From the NCBI GenBank assembly GCA_015709675.1, contig CP054182.1, positions 3,885,448 to 3,949,447 of the forward strand: DNA of 64,000 bases. Direction: 5' to 3'. A program made the translations under genes and the position numbers. Within the stretch, counting starts at the first letter, position 1. Each line of letters starts with the position of its first letter. Of this stretch, positions 17,039 to 26,268 are shown piece after piece. This DNA is from Ignavibacteriales bacterium (GTDB lineage: Bacteria > Bacteroidota > Ignavibacteria > Ignavibacteriales > Ignavibacteriaceae). The notes beneath the pieces are model-generated. The model was given only the letters and a program-made list of their open reading frames with translations. It had not been told where the DNA came from and made no database searches.

Positions 17039-17581
17039 TTATTTCTTTCGCAGTTCAACAAGCTGCTCGGCTTTACGAATAATTTCCTCCCTGTACTTAC
17101 GTTTACCTACAGGAAGGCACTCCTGACCATCATAAACTGTCCAAGAATCAAGATTTTTCCTGACAATAGTCCCTGGATTTACTATTGCTCCTTCGCCAAT
17201 TTTGACACCGGGATAAATGAGAGAATTGGCACCTATAAATGCAAAATTATTGATTTCAACTGTCGATCTTTTCACCTTTCGTAGATTCGCGGGAACTGAG
17301 GGAGTAAACAAGGAATCGCCAAATATATCATCAGTCCCACTAATGATTTTTACCGCATAAGAAATGTCTACGAAATCCTGAATATACACCTCTCCACCAC
17401 CGGTTATCATTGCATAAGGTGCCAGATGCGAATACTTACCGATTTTAACAAACTTTTTGCCAAGGATAAAACAAAAATCACTTACAACAGCATGGTCATC
17501 TATGAATACTGTCTCAGGAAAAACAATCTTTGCCAAAGGAAATACTACAGCATCCTTTCCAATAAATAAAAAATCGCTCAT
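17039..17581 (-). CDS. left-handed beta-helix acyltransferase
   Basis: The 180-residue protein shows hexapeptide-repeat character throughout (VFIDDHAVVSDFCFI, VKIGKYSHLAPYAMI, FAFIGANSLIYPGVKIGEGA). These enzymes transfer acetyl or longer acyl groups to amino or hydroxyl groups of sugars. ATG 17581 overlaps the preceding gene's TGA (ATGA), so translation is probably coupled. As the last member of the acyl-building run (17-24 kb) it is a candidate for transferring the ACP-bound acyl group to the 4-amino sugar, an inference from context only. Confidence 0.75.
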   Translation of the reverse strand: MSDFLFIGKDAVVFPLAKIVFPETVFIDDHAVVSDFCFILGKKFVKIGKYSHLAPYAMITGGGEVYIQDFVDISYAVKIISGTDDIFGDSLFTPSVPANLRKVKRSTVEINNFAFIGANSLIYPGVKIGEGAIVNPGTIVRKNLDSWTVYDGQECLPVGKRKYREEIIRKAEQLVELRKK

Positions 17582-18243
17582 GCTTTCAGCAAATTTTTAA
17601 TCCCTGTTTTTTGAACTAGCACAGGATCATTGAGAGCGTTCTCCCCTCTAATTATATCACCATGCCCCGGGCAAATATAGCTTTCTTCACTCACCAAATT
17701 TCTGATTATTTGCAAACTATCACTAATTATCCTATTATCCCCTCCCTTTAGTTTTGTCACAACTTTTATCCCGGGGATATAGGCATCGCCTGTAAAGATA
17801 TAAGAGTCTAATTTATATGTAAGGCAACTTGGGTTATGACCAGGAGTATAATGAACTTTTACAGAGCAATTATTGAAAATACTCACCTCAGAATTATGAT
17901 CAACCAGAGAAACATTCCCCCGATTATAGTAAACCGGAGATTCATGATAGAAGGATAGGTTGATCTTTGCGGATCGAAGGCCTTCCAAGCCATGTTCATT
18001 GGTGATTATCCTGCAATTCGGGTACTTATCAACTAATTCGTTTATCCCCCAAATGTGATCATAATGATAATGAGTGAGGAATAAATCAGAAATTTCGAAG
18101 TTATAACTCAACTTTGCAGCAACACACTCAAAATCCCCAATATCGATCAGACATGCTCTTCGCAGTGTATCATTTGTGATCAGATAACAATTTGAAGTAA
18201 AACTTCTGTTCCTGATTTGTTCAACTTTGTATTCTGCAGGCAT
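17578..18243 (-). CDS. metallo-beta-lactamase-fold hydrolase
   Basis: Zinc-binding motifs are complete: THYHYDHIWG (HxHxDH), TPGHNPSC, FTGDAYIPG and CPGHGDII. Glyoxalase-II-like proteins of this size hydrolyse thioesters. Start and stop overlap the neighbours by one or a few bases (TAATG with the acyl carrier gene upstream, ATGA with the acyltransferase downstream), placing it firmly in the acyl operon. A role in releasing or proofreading acyl-ACP is suggested by position but not shown. Confidence 0.8.
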   Translation of the reverse strand: MPAEYKVEQIRNRSFTSNCYLITNDTLRRACLIDIGDFECVAAKLSYNFEISDLFLTHYHYDHIWGINELVDKYPNCRIITNEHGLEGLRSAKINLSFYHESPVYYNRGNVSLVDHNSEVSIFNNCSVKVHYTPGHNPSCLTYKLDSYIFTGDAYIPGIKVVTKLKGGDNRIISDSLQIIRNLVSEESYICPGHGDIIRGENALNDPVLVQKTGIKNLLKA

Positions 18244-18461
18244 TAGCCCATGAAATCCAGAATGTCTTTGATAGTCTTAAATTCTTTTATTTGTTCGCCG
18301 GTGAGTTTTTTATTAAAGTTCTCATCACAAACAACAATAAGAGTTAGTTTCGCCAGCGAATCAAACGTCTCAATTTGATCAAGAGCGGTATTTTCTGATA
18401 ATGTTCCAGATTCGAGTTCAAAAGAATCTTCAAGTAACGCTATTTTTTCTTCGTTAGACAT
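18243..18461 (-). CDS. acyl carrier protein
   Basis: A small acidic helical protein of 72 residues with the phosphopantetheine attachment Ser in the DSL motif (IETFDSLAKLTL). ATG 18461 is preferred over the TTG six codons upstream because the usual helix I begins just after it. The sequence differs from housekeeping AcpP and from the second carrier at 20005, pointing to dedicated carriers for one pathway. Its stop overlaps the hydrolase start. Confidence 0.78.
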   Translation of the reverse strand: MSNEEKIALLEDSFELESGTLSENTALDQIETFDSLAKLTLIVVCDENFNKKLTGEQIKEFKTIKDILDFMG

Positions 18462-18487
18462 ATGTAACCTTTTTTTCAATAATAGAA

Positions 18488-19237
18488 TTAACTACTTAAA
18501 AATCCCCCATCAACCGGGATACTACTTCCGGTAATAAACCTTGATTTTTCACTCAGCAAAAAAACAATAACATTGGCAATATCTTCAGGCTCAGCCAAAC
18601 CCAAAAACTGCCTCTTTAACACTGGATCCTCCCCTGAAGCAGCAAGTTTCATCAAATCAGAGTAGGCAGGAGTATTTGTCTGACCCGGCATTACAGTATT
18701 TAACCGAATATTTTTAGAACTCAGTTCAACAGCCAGACAGCGGAAAGCCGCATCTACTGCCGCTTTTGAGGCAGAATAAGCAGTAACTGCCGCGCTTCCA
18801 CGGGTTGCAGCAATTGAGGATACCGAAACGATACTCATGCCATCCTGATACCGGTTCCGCTGGGACAAACACCTCACCATTTCTATCACAGCCCCAAAAT
18901 TTATACCTAAAATATTTGCAATCTTATCCGGCTTTAAGAGTGACAATGGTGAGCGGGACCTGATCCCCACACAATTCACATATCCATGCAGCTTACCGTT
19001 TTCAAGAATCACCGAACTGACCAAACTTTCAATCTGATGAATTTCTTTAAAGTTGAATTGATAAACGGTATGCCAATCGTTTTTTAATGATTTTTTAAGC
19101 TGCAAAAGACTTTCAAGATCAATATCAACAAGAGCTAGCTTTGCACCAAAAGAATCCAGCATCACTGCAACAGATTTTCCAATACCTACAGCAGCTCCAG
19201 TGATCAGAATTGTTTTACCCGCTAATTCAGCATGCAT
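18488..19237 (-). CDS. short-chain dehydrogenase/reductase (FabG-like)
   Basis: The 249-residue classical SDR has TGAAVGIGKSVAVML at the nucleotide site, a Ser in VSVSSIAATRG, and catalytic YSASK. The C-terminus (FITGSSIPVDGGF) is characteristic of FabG-type reductases. Sandwiched between two acyl carrier genes and a FabH-like gene, it most likely reduces a 3-ketoacyl-ACP to 3-hydroxyacyl-ACP with NADPH. Confidence 0.85.
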   Translation of the reverse strand: MHAELAGKTILITGAAVGIGKSVAVMLDSFGAKLALVDIDLESLLQLKKSLKNDWHTVYQFNFKEIHQIESLVSSVILENGKLHGYVNCVGIRSRSPLSLLKPDKIANILGINFGAVIEMVRCLSQRNRYQDGMSIVSVSSIAATRGSAAVTAYSASKAAVDAAFRCLAVELSSKNIRLNTVMPGQTNTPAYSDLMKLAASGEDPVLKRQFLGLAEPEDIANVIVFLLSEKSRFITGSSIPVDGGFLSS

Positions 19238-19246
19238 ATATTTCTT

Positions 19247-20005
19247 TCAAATTGTGTATCCCCCATCAAGAACAAGTGCTGTACCAGTAATCATTCTTGA
19301 TCCATTGCTTAATAGAAAAGCTACTGCATTGGCAATATCCTCCGGCTCAATTACACCTAAGATTTGCTTTGAAAAATCAGAATCGCCGGACAATGCCATA
19401 TTATTCTGAATAAAGTCCTGCTGCATATCTGTTGACACCCAGCCTTTCTGAATGGAGTTGACCCGAATTGACCTTACCCCAAATTCGGCTGCTGCTGAGC
19501 GAACAGCAGCATCCAAAGCTGCCTTTGAGGCAGAATAAGCAATTTTGGACTTTAAACCCCTGATGCTGCTAACAGAGGAGAGAGCAACTATTGATGCTCC
19601 TTCCATTAGTATATTTTTTTTGCTGATTATTCTTAACAGTTCAATGAAAGCAAAAACATTTGCGATAAACATATCTTCCACAAATTTCTGTTTTGTCAAC
19701 TGAACTGGTCGAACTCCACCAATCCCATAACAATACACCACCCCATGCAATGGACCATGCTTTTCAGAAATGTTTTTAATAACTGATTCGAATTCAGAAT
19801 TATTCTTAAAATCACATTCCGCGAAATCTGCCGCAATCTCTGTTCTAAGTACATAGTTCGAACCATCCTGGCTGTCTGAATTGTTTAATAAAAGCACCTG
19901 TGCTTTTAACGAAAGCAACTTTTTAGCAATCGAGGACTCAGTACTGCCTGAACCGCCAACCAGAAGTACACTCTTATTCCTTAGAACAAATGGGTTCTCA
20001 AGCAT
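19247..20005 (-). CDS. second short-chain reductase with altered nucleotide motif
   Basis: A 252-residue SDR paralogous to its neighbour. YSASK and SSVSSIRG are intact, and the tail MITGTALVLDGGY is FabG-like. The usual TGxxxGIG is replaced by VGGSGSTESS, lacking two of the glycines, so cofactor binding may differ. Two reductases in one operon would fit two keto reductions in a dihydroxyacyl product, or one could be an epimerase or dehydratase partner. Its ATG overlaps the stop of the carrier protein gene. Confidence 0.8.
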   Translation of the reverse strand: MLENPFVLRNKSVLLVGGSGSTESSIAKKLLSLKAQVLLLNNSDSQDGSNYVLRTEIAADFAECDFKNNSEFESVIKNISEKHGPLHGVVYCYGIGGVRPVQLTKQKFVEDMFIANVFAFIELLRIISKKNILMEGASIVALSSVSSIRGLKSKIAYSASKAALDAAVRSAAAEFGVRSIRVNSIQKGWVSTDMQQDFIQNNMALSGDSDFSKQILGVIEPEDIANAVAFLLSNGSRMITGTALVLDGGYTI

Positions 20006-20232
20006 TATTTCTGCTGTAGTCTTTCAACCATCTTCATAATCGCCCCTGCAGAGTTAAAATTTTCAGGTCCGAGCTCATTTACCCTTATTGAAATGTCAAA
20101 TTCATCATTTAAAACAGATATTATAGAAACAATATCAAATGAGTCGAGGACTGCATTGTCTATTAATTTCTCTTCATTTGCAAAATCAACATCAGGTCTT
20201 ATATCAGTCAGTATTTCGATCAGTTTGTCCAT
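20005..20232 (-). CDS. second acyl carrier protein
   Basis: 75 residues, acidic and helical, with the attachment Ser in NAVLDSFDIVSII. It overlaps the downstream SDR start (TAATG). Its helix II (VSIISVLNDEFDISI) is typical of carrier proteins. Two carriers in one short operon suggest either a loading and an extending carrier or two acyl chains. Confidence 0.8.
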   Translation of the reverse strand: MDKLIEILTDIRPDVDFANEEKLIDNAVLDSFDIVSIISVLNDEFDISIRVNELGPENFNSAGAIMKMVERLQQK

Positions 20233-20247
20233 AGATTTTAAGAATTT

Positions 20248-21054
20248 TTACCTTTTTATCAGAGATGTCGTAAATTTATTTGCAGATGTAAACCCGAACT
20301 TTCGATATAACTCGAGGGCCGGTAAGTTATTATTAAGTACCCACAACTGATAGCGTGAGGGAATGGAAGTAAAGTTATCTTTTAAGTACCGTGATACCAG
20401 TTTTTTTGCGATACCCTTTCCTCTGAAATCAGAATCAACGCAAATATGTCCCAACCAAACCACGCCATGCTTGATTTCAAACTGCAAAATTCCTGCCGGC
20501 TGACCGCCATCATAAGCAATTAACAAACAGTTGTTATCAGCATATTGCTTGAGTTCTATGATACTCAGAATATCTCCGGTGTATTTATCAAGTGTTGCAT
20601 CAATAATCTTCTTCGCATATTCTATCTCAAAAGCAGATTCAGCATACTTAATAGTAAAGCTCTCAAATTCTTCAAAACTCAACTCTAATTTATCATAAAC
20701 ACCTTGCATATTTACACGTGTAAGATGATTTGCAAAACCACAATTTAACCAATAATCAATAATCCTCTTTGGATAATTGTTCTCTCCACGATAAATTATT
20801 TCCATCACCACGGGCAAGCCCATGCCAATATTGAGAATTTCCTCAACATTATTAATGAAGTAATACATTCGGAAAAAATCATCCTTCTGCAGGAACAAGG
20901 CACAATTCGATTCCGAATCAGTATAATATAGCTTTCGCTCTCTGATTAGTGTGTGATAAGAATCAGCTAAAAGATAATTATTGGTCTGCGTCTTTTTGAT
21001 AAAGTAACGCTCAAATAAATCATCCAGCTGTTCTTCATTTTCTATCAGTTTCAT
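20248..21054 (-). CDS. GNAT-family acyltransferase with N-terminal extension
   Basis: The last 120 residues form a GNAT fold: the acyl-CoA/pantetheine loop reads DSDFRGKGIAKKLV, and the end (LWVLNNNLPALELYRKFGF) is classic. The first 140 residues are a less conserved, second GNAT-like or accessory domain. GNAT enzymes N-acylate amines; within this operon it is the strongest candidate to move an acyl group from ACP or CoA to an amino sugar or amino acid. It starts 18 bp after the ligase gene. Confidence 0.8.
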   Translation of the reverse strand: MKLIENEEQLDDLFERYFIKKTQTNNYLLADSYHTLIRERKLYYTDSESNCALFLQKDDFFRMYYFINNVEEILNIGMGLPVVMEIIYRGENNYPKRIIDYWLNCGFANHLTRVNMQGVYDKLELSFEEFESFTIKYAESAFEIEYAKKIIDATLDKYTGDILSIIELKQYADNNCLLIAYDGGQPAGILQFEIKHGVVWLGHICVDSDFRGKGIAKKLVSRYLKDNFTSIPSRYQLWVLNNNLPALELYRKFGFTSANKFTTSLIKR

Positions 21055-21072
21055 TTAAAAACCTTGTCTAAT

Positions 21073-22605
21073 TCAGGATAATTCACCATTATTATACTGA
21101 TTTTTTAATAATGTACGATCTATTTTACCATTCAGATTATATGGCATCTCCCCAAGTTTTATCATAATATTGGGATACATATACTTCGGGAACTTATCTT
21201 TAATGGAGTTGATGATATATTTGTTGTCAGCGTCCTCCCCTTGAAATATAAGAACAATTTTCTGCTTATCATGATCATAAAAACAGATTGAGGCGTCAAT
21301 CAATTCCAGGGAATTAATTAACAACTCGATTTCACCAAGTTCAACTCTTTGCCCCATATGTTTTACCTGATTATCTTTTCTCGATAAAAACATGATCTGA
21401 CCCTCGCTATTATATCTGGCAAGATCCCCAGTACGGTAAATCTTTTCAGGGTAGCTGTCATTTAGAGGATTCTGACAAAAGGCCTCAGCCGTTTTCTCCG
21501 GATTATTGTAATAGCCCAGGGCTAAGCAGCACCCACGAACACAGATTTCACCTATTTCATCACCTGTTACCGGCTGATTCTTCTCATTCAGCAAAAGAAT
21601 TTCGGTATTCTTAAATGGCATCCCGATCGGCAAGGGTTCATCGTCTCCAAATGGTCTATCCGCAATAAAATATGAACAGACAGAAGTAATTTCGGTAGGC
21701 CCATACAAGTTTACAAACATGGTTTCAGGAAGCGTCTTACGCCAGTAATTAAGAACTTTATTATGCATTACTTCACCCGAGAACATGACTTTTTTTAAGG
21801 AGGATGGCTTTTCCAGCTCAAATGCTCCTGTATTCGCAACCAGTGCTATGGCAGCTGCTGACCATAAAATGAGATTTATCTGATATTTATTCAGATAGTC
21901 AACTAGTTTTGCCGGGAACACAAAACATGATTTCGGAATGATGTACATTGTACCACCGCATTTCAAGGTACAATATATGTCTTTAATTGATGCATCAAAA
22001 TAGAATGGATTTTGATTACCAACAATGATATTTTCATCAAAATTAAAAGTACTCACTAGTGCTTCTGTCATATCTACAACTGATCGCTGACAGGTAATTA
22101 CTCCTTTAGGAATTCCCGTTGAACCTGAAGTAAATGTTGCATAGATGGGATCCGTGTCTACCGAAAATCGCCTAATCCTAGCCAATTCATCCTCAGCAAC
22201 TACCGGATTTTTAATTGCCTCCTCATAAACGATGGTCGCTAATCCGGGGGCTATACTTCGAGAAAACTCCACTTCAGATGCCAAAACAACCGTTGCGATT
22301 GGTTTAAGCGTTTGAAGAATCAGTTCGATCCGGGATTTGGGCATCTGCTTGTCAATAGGCACATAAAAATTACCGCTATAGGCGACACCTACAAAGGAAA
22401 CAAGACTTTCAAGATTCCGATCAACATAAACCACAATCGGTTTTCTCTTTGCATTTCCAGTGGCTTTTAGAAGTGTAGTTCCTATTCTCTTGCCAAAATC
22501 CACCAACTCAGAATAAGTAACCTGCTTTTCTTCCTCAGCAAAAACTACTTTGTGAGGAACTCTTTTTTCAGAATTTTCGATGTAATCTAAAATATTCGTG
22601 ACCAA
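21073..22605 (-). CDS. AMP-forming acyl- or aminoacyl-activating enzyme
   Basis: The 510-residue protein has the adenylation core motifs TFTSGSTGIPKGV, NLYGPTE, YRTGDLARY and the catalytic Lys in NGKIDR. The overall pattern resembles DltA and stand-alone adenylation domains that load carrier proteins. TTG 22605, with AGAGGA upstream, is the only start before the conserved N-terminus. It probably activates a carboxylic or amino acid and loads it on one of the two carriers next door, providing the starter unit. Confidence 0.85.
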   Translation of the reverse strand: MVTNILDYIENSEKRVPHKVVFAEEEKQVTYSELVDFGKRIGTTLLKATGNAKRKPIVVYVDRNLESLVSFVGVAYSGNFYVPIDKQMPKSRIELILQTLKPIATVVLASEVEFSRSIAPGLATIVYEEAIKNPVVAEDELARIRRFSVDTDPIYATFTSGSTGIPKGVITCQRSVVDMTEALVSTFNFDENIIVGNQNPFYFDASIKDIYCTLKCGGTMYIIPKSCFVFPAKLVDYLNKYQINLILWSAAAIALVANTGAFELEKPSSLKKVMFSGEVMHNKVLNYWRKTLPETMFVNLYGPTEITSVCSYFIADRPFGDDEPLPIGMPFKNTEILLLNEKNQPVTGDEIGEICVRGCCLALGYYNNPEKTAEAFCQNPLNDSYPEKIYRTGDLARYNSEGQIMFLSRKDNQVKHMGQRVELGEIELLINSLELIDASICFYDHDKQKIVLIFQGEDADNKYIINSIKDKFPKYMYPNIMIKLGEMPYNLNGKIDRTLLKNQYNNGELS

Positions 22606-22620
22606 TATATTATCCTCTTT

Positions 22621-23715
22621 TTATAAATCCTTAACAGAACTGATTATTCCTTCTTCAAAAACTGAATCATCTTCAATGACTGGAAGTATATCGTCTGTAT
22701 TAATTATAGCTGAAAACGCACCCCATGAAAGTCCCACACCAAATCCACAAAAGAAAGCATTAATATTTTTACCGAGTGTCCCTGCATAAGTATCACAAAG
22801 GGTAATAACCGGAGACGCACCTGACGTATTACCAAATTTTCCTAACGTGATTGGCATTTTATCCTCCGGAATTTTAACTTTCCGGGCAATCTGTTTCAGT
22901 ATGTACAGATTCGCCTGATGAAATGCGAAACTATCGTAATTATCAACTGAAGTTTGCGTGATACTTAAATAGTCTTTAATGAGTTTCGGCACATCACTGA
23001 TCGTGAAGGTGAAAACTGATGTACCCTGCATAAAAGAATGATGCAATGTCCGTTCATTTCCATCGGCACAAATTTCCGGTTCCCTGTTGGCATTTAAGTT
23101 TCTGTAACCACCACCTGGTACTATAAGATATCTGTATCCATTCCCATCAGAGCGTGTCAGCGAAACAATAGGACTGCAATGATCGCATTTTTCCATCAAC
23201 ACTGCAACACTACCTTCCCCAACCAGCATAATTGAAGCCCGATCTTTTGGATAAGTTGTCTTAGAAGCGGTATCACCAACAATAAGTATGGCTTTCTTTA
23301 TATCTGAAGAATTCATCATTGAGGCAACTACCTGAAATCCGTAGATGAATGAGGAGCAGCCAAGACCAAGATCGAAGACAGCTGTTTCAACAGAAAGTCC
23401 AAGCCTTTTATGAATTACAAATGCCGTTCCAGGTCTTCTGTAATCAGGACTTGTACTGCCAAATACAAGAGCTCCGATCTCATTCCTATCAATATTCTTT
23501 TGAGAAAGCAGTTTATCAGCTGCAGTGTAACCCAGGTCAGAAGCAGTCTGAAATTCAGAGGTTCTGCGTGTCTCTTTAATTCCAGTCATTACCATAAATT
23601 TATCAACTTCAGCATCACCAAACTGCGATTTGAAGTCTTCAGGCCTGACAATATTTTTAGGTACGGCACTTGCCATACCTGCAATTCGAATGTTGTTATA
23701 TCTGAAAACTGGCAT
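22621..23715 (-). CDS. 3-oxoacyl-ACP synthase III-like ketosynthase
   Basis: FabH-type condensing enzyme: Cys in DLGLGCSSFIYG, His in FAFHQANLYIL and Asn in GKFGNTSGAS form the Cys-His-Asn triad. ATG 23715 (AAGGA upstream) fits homologues better than the TTG at 23736, which overlaps the preceding gene. It would condense a primed acyl group with malonyl-ACP. Only one condensing enzyme is seen, so the product is short, perhaps four to six carbons if used more than once. Confidence 0.87.
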   Translation of the reverse strand: MPVFRYNNIRIAGMASAVPKNIVRPEDFKSQFGDAEVDKFMVMTGIKETRRTSEFQTASDLGYTAADKLLSQKNIDRNEIGALVFGSTSPDYRRPGTAFVIHKRLGLSVETAVFDLGLGCSSFIYGFQVVASMMNSSDIKKAILIVGDTASKTTYPKDRASIMLVGEGSVAVLMEKCDHCSPIVSLTRSDGNGYRYLIVPGGGYRNLNANREPEICADGNERTLHHSFMQGTSVFTFTISDVPKLIKDYLSITQTSVDNYDSFAFHQANLYILKQIARKVKIPEDKMPITLGKFGNTSGASPVITLCDTYAGTLGKNINAFFCGFGVGLSWGAFSAIINTDDILPVIEDDSVFEEGIISSVKDL

Positions 23716-23725
23716 TTTATTATCC

Positions 23726-24370
23726 TTATAAATCAACCCGGCGGGCCGGATTACCTATATAAAAGCTATTATCCTTAGTTTTTCTCACCACCATACTCCC
23801 AGCACCGATTTTTGTGTTTATACCTATTTTGACATTCTGAAGGATAATTGCATTGATCCCAAAAAAATTACAATCTCCAATCTCAGTTCCGCCGGAAACA
23901 CGCACTAATGGCATAAGCACATTGTATGACCCGAGTTTACAATCGTGCGCAAGAGAGGAGATGCTGTTCATTTGATTAAAATCACCCACAGACACGTCAC
24001 ATGAAAATGAACATCCCCGAACGAAAACATTCCCAACACCTATTTTAAAAGATTCGGGATCTGCAAAAAAAACATCAGGGTGAATAATATTAGGAAAACT
24101 TATATTAGGGTTTGTAATATTGCTTACCAGCTTTCGCAGTATTTGCGGATTACCTATCGCAAAGGCAATATTTAAAGGAGATGACCAGGCATTAATTTTA
24201 TTCAGGCCCCCAATCACTTTGCCGAAGTGAGAAATCTGCTCACCAGGTGCTATTCCATCATCAAAATATCCTATAAGTTTCCAGACAGGTGAAATTTCGT
24301 TAATCTTGTTTAAAATACATGCTACTTCTTTACCAAAGCCACCGGCGCCATAGATAGCAATTTCTTTCAT
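23726..24370 (-). CDS. PglD/NeuD-like sugar acyltransferase
   Basis: The N-terminal half is a nucleotide-sugar-binding Rossmann-like domain (IAIYGAGGFGKEVACIL), and the C-terminal half a left-handed beta helix with the catalytic His in LAHDCKLGSYN. In PglD this enzyme N-acetylates UDP-4-amino-4,6-dideoxy-GlcNAc. It precedes the ketosynthase by 10 bp and follows a PglC-like transferase by 3 bp. Whether it uses acetyl-CoA or the operon's special acyl donor cannot be told from sequence. Confidence 0.85.
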   Translation of the reverse strand: MKEIAIYGAGGFGKEVACILNKINEISPVWKLIGYFDDGIAPGEQISHFGKVIGGLNKINAWSSPLNIAFAIGNPQILRKLVSNITNPNISFPNIIHPDVFFADPESFKIGVGNVFVRGCSFSCDVSVGDFNQMNSISSLAHDCKLGSYNVLMPLVRVSGGTEIGDCNFFGINAIILQNVKIGINTKIGAGSMVVRKTKDNSFYIGNPARRVDL

Positions 24371-24373
24371 AGA

Positions 24374-24991
24374 TTAATCATTTCCCCTGAATGCTTCCAT
24401 CGTTACCGATGTTGAGGATGAAATCCCTTCACGCTTAATTACCTTAAATACCGTTAATAACAGAATTTTCATATCCAAAAAAAAGGAAACATTCTCAACA
24501 TACCAAACATCCAGATCAAATCTCTCCTGCCAGCTAATGGCATTTCTTCCATTTACCTGCGCCCAACCAGTAATTCCGGGTCTAACCTCATGCCTACGCG
24601 CTTGCCTGGCAGAATAAAGTGGAAGATATTTAATCAGTAAAGGACGGGGACCAATTAATGACATATCACCCTTCAGAACATTTATAAGTTGAGGAAGCTC
24701 ATCCAATGAAGTTGACCGTAAAAATTTGCCAATTTTCGTTAATCTTTGTGAATCATGGAGTAAGTTGCCATTTGCATCTTTTTCATCTGTCATAGTCTTG
24801 AATTTAATAAGCTTAAAGATTCTGCCGTATTTACCAGGACGGCTCTGGACAAAGAAAACATTAAACCTGTTTGAGAAGAACAAAAGAAAAATTAACAATA
24901 ATAAACAAGGTGATATTAGTAAAATAAGAGTTAAAGAGAATAAAAAATCAAAGATTCTTTTAAATAAAATAATATAGAGATTATTTTTCAT
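24374..24991 (-). CDS. initiating sugar-phosphate transferase (PglC/WcaJ family)
   Basis: A 205-residue monotopic phosphoglycosyl transferase with an N-terminal hydrophobic re-entrant helix ([20 protein letters not shown]), IKFKTMTDE, the catalytic Asp-Glu in [18 protein letters not shown], and [20 protein letters not shown]. It transfers a sugar-1-phosphate, here likely the trideoxy-diamino sugar, from UDP to undecaprenyl phosphate, starting each repeat unit. It is the compact PglC type rather than the large WbaP type. A GT4 gene follows 24 bp upstream in transcription order. Confidence 0.92.
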   Translation of the reverse strand: MKNNLYIILFKRIFDFLFSLTLILLISPCLLLLIFLLFFSNRFNVFFVQSRPGKYGRIFKLIKFKTMTDEKDANGNLLHDSQRLTKIGKFLRSTSLDELPQLINVLKGDMSLIGPRPLLIKYLPLYSARQARRHEVRPGITGWAQVNGRNAISWQERFDLDVWYVENVSFFLDMKILLLTVFKVIKREGISSSTSVTMEAFRGND

Positions 24992-25015
24992 ACGCTTGAT
25001 TGCAATTATATACTA

Positions 25016-26146
25016 TTATTGCACGTACAATGGTGTTAAATATTCTTTGTTAAATAATTTGGATGTTTTAAAGGCATTTTTTTTGAACTTGGCTAATTTA
25101 CTGTCATCACTACTTAATTCAGCTATAAAATTCGCTATTTCTTCTACTTGGTCAATCGAGAAGCTATTCCCAAGAGAGTACAATTCTGTAAACTCCCTTA
25201 ACTCTGTATTTTCATCTGTGATACATAAAAGTGCTGCACCAACAGCTAAAAACCTAAACAATTTGCTCGGAAAACAAAACCCGGAGATCCCACTCTGCTG
25301 ACTTATAATAGCAATGTCAGCAGCTGATAATGAAAAACGTAGTTCTGATGAATCCTCAAAAGGCAATATTTGAATGTTGGTTATATTTTCCTGCAAAATT
25401 CTTTTTTTTAGTCTTTCTCTTTCAGAACCTTTACCAATTAACACAAAATGCACATTTGTATTCAAGACTATTTTTGCTATATCAAATATGACGTTCAAAG
25501 AATGGCTAATGCCCATATTACCAGAATACATCACTATAAACTTCCCCTGTAATTTATTTTTTACTAGAAAAGGATTCTCTGATTTACATAATATTCCATT
25601 ATAGTTAAAATCAGGCCAAAGCGGAATCATTTCAATTCTTTTTTGAATACAATATTTCTGTATTTCATTCTTCATGGAATTACTTATCGTAATTACTCTT
25701 TCAGCTCTATTATAAGCGCATTTATTAAGCCACGACCATATTCGCAAAACTAATGATCGTGAAGAAAATATTTTCAGACCAATCAACAAATCTGGATATA
25801 AATCAAATACTATCAACTCTACTTTTCTTTTAGTTAGCAAAGGCAGCAGCATAGAAAAGGGAGGGTTTGATACCACCAACCATCTTCCTTTGCCACCCCT
25901 TAAAATTAATAAATAAATAATTTGGATGAAGCCAAGCAACCCAGTTAAAATACGTGTCACAAGGGAACTTCTATTATAACTACAAATTTTAGTTATTTTT
26001 GCTGATTTATCAAGTAGATCAGAACCAACATTCAAAGAACCAGTGATTAAACGAACAGTATAATTTGACTTAACGAATCTATTGGCAATGTCAATCATTA
26101 GATATCCTGAAGACTGATTGACTAGGGTCACCGAATTACAAACCAA
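25016..26146 (-). CDS. GT4-family glycosyltransferase
   Basis: A 376-residue GT-B protein. SGYLMIDIANRF near the N-terminus, LVVSNPPFSMLLP, VMYSGNMGISHSLNVIFDIA (donor-site loop) and SGFCFPSKLFRFLAVGAALLC are recognisable of WbuB-like transferases. The start is TTG 26146; no ATG lies before the conserved region. Its position beside the initiating transferase suggests it adds the second sugar. Sugar specificity is not predictable. Confidence 0.82.
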   Translation of the reverse strand: MVCNSVTLVNQSSGYLMIDIANRFVKSNYTVRLITGSLNVGSDLLDKSAKITKICSYNRSSLVTRILTGLLGFIQIIYLLILRGGKGRWLVVSNPPFSMLLPLLTKRKVELIVFDLYPDLLIGLKIFSSRSLVLRIWSWLNKCAYNRAERVITISNSMKNEIQKYCIQKRIEMIPLWPDFNYNGILCKSENPFLVKNKLQGKFIVMYSGNMGISHSLNVIFDIAKIVLNTNVHFVLIGKGSERERLKKRILQENITNIQILPFEDSSELRFSLSAADIAIISQQSGISGFCFPSKLFRFLAVGAALLCITDENTELREFTELYSLGNSFSIDQVEEIANFIAELSSDDSKLAKFKKNAFKTSKLFNKEYLTPLYVQ

Positions 26147-26268
26147 TTATTATCTCAATTTGGCAGCATAATTATATTAACAAGATGCAATACAATGGCA
26201 CAGTTAACTATTATCATTTATTCAATATTAAATAGTACTCTTCCACTGAATTTTTCCAAAATGAAGTT

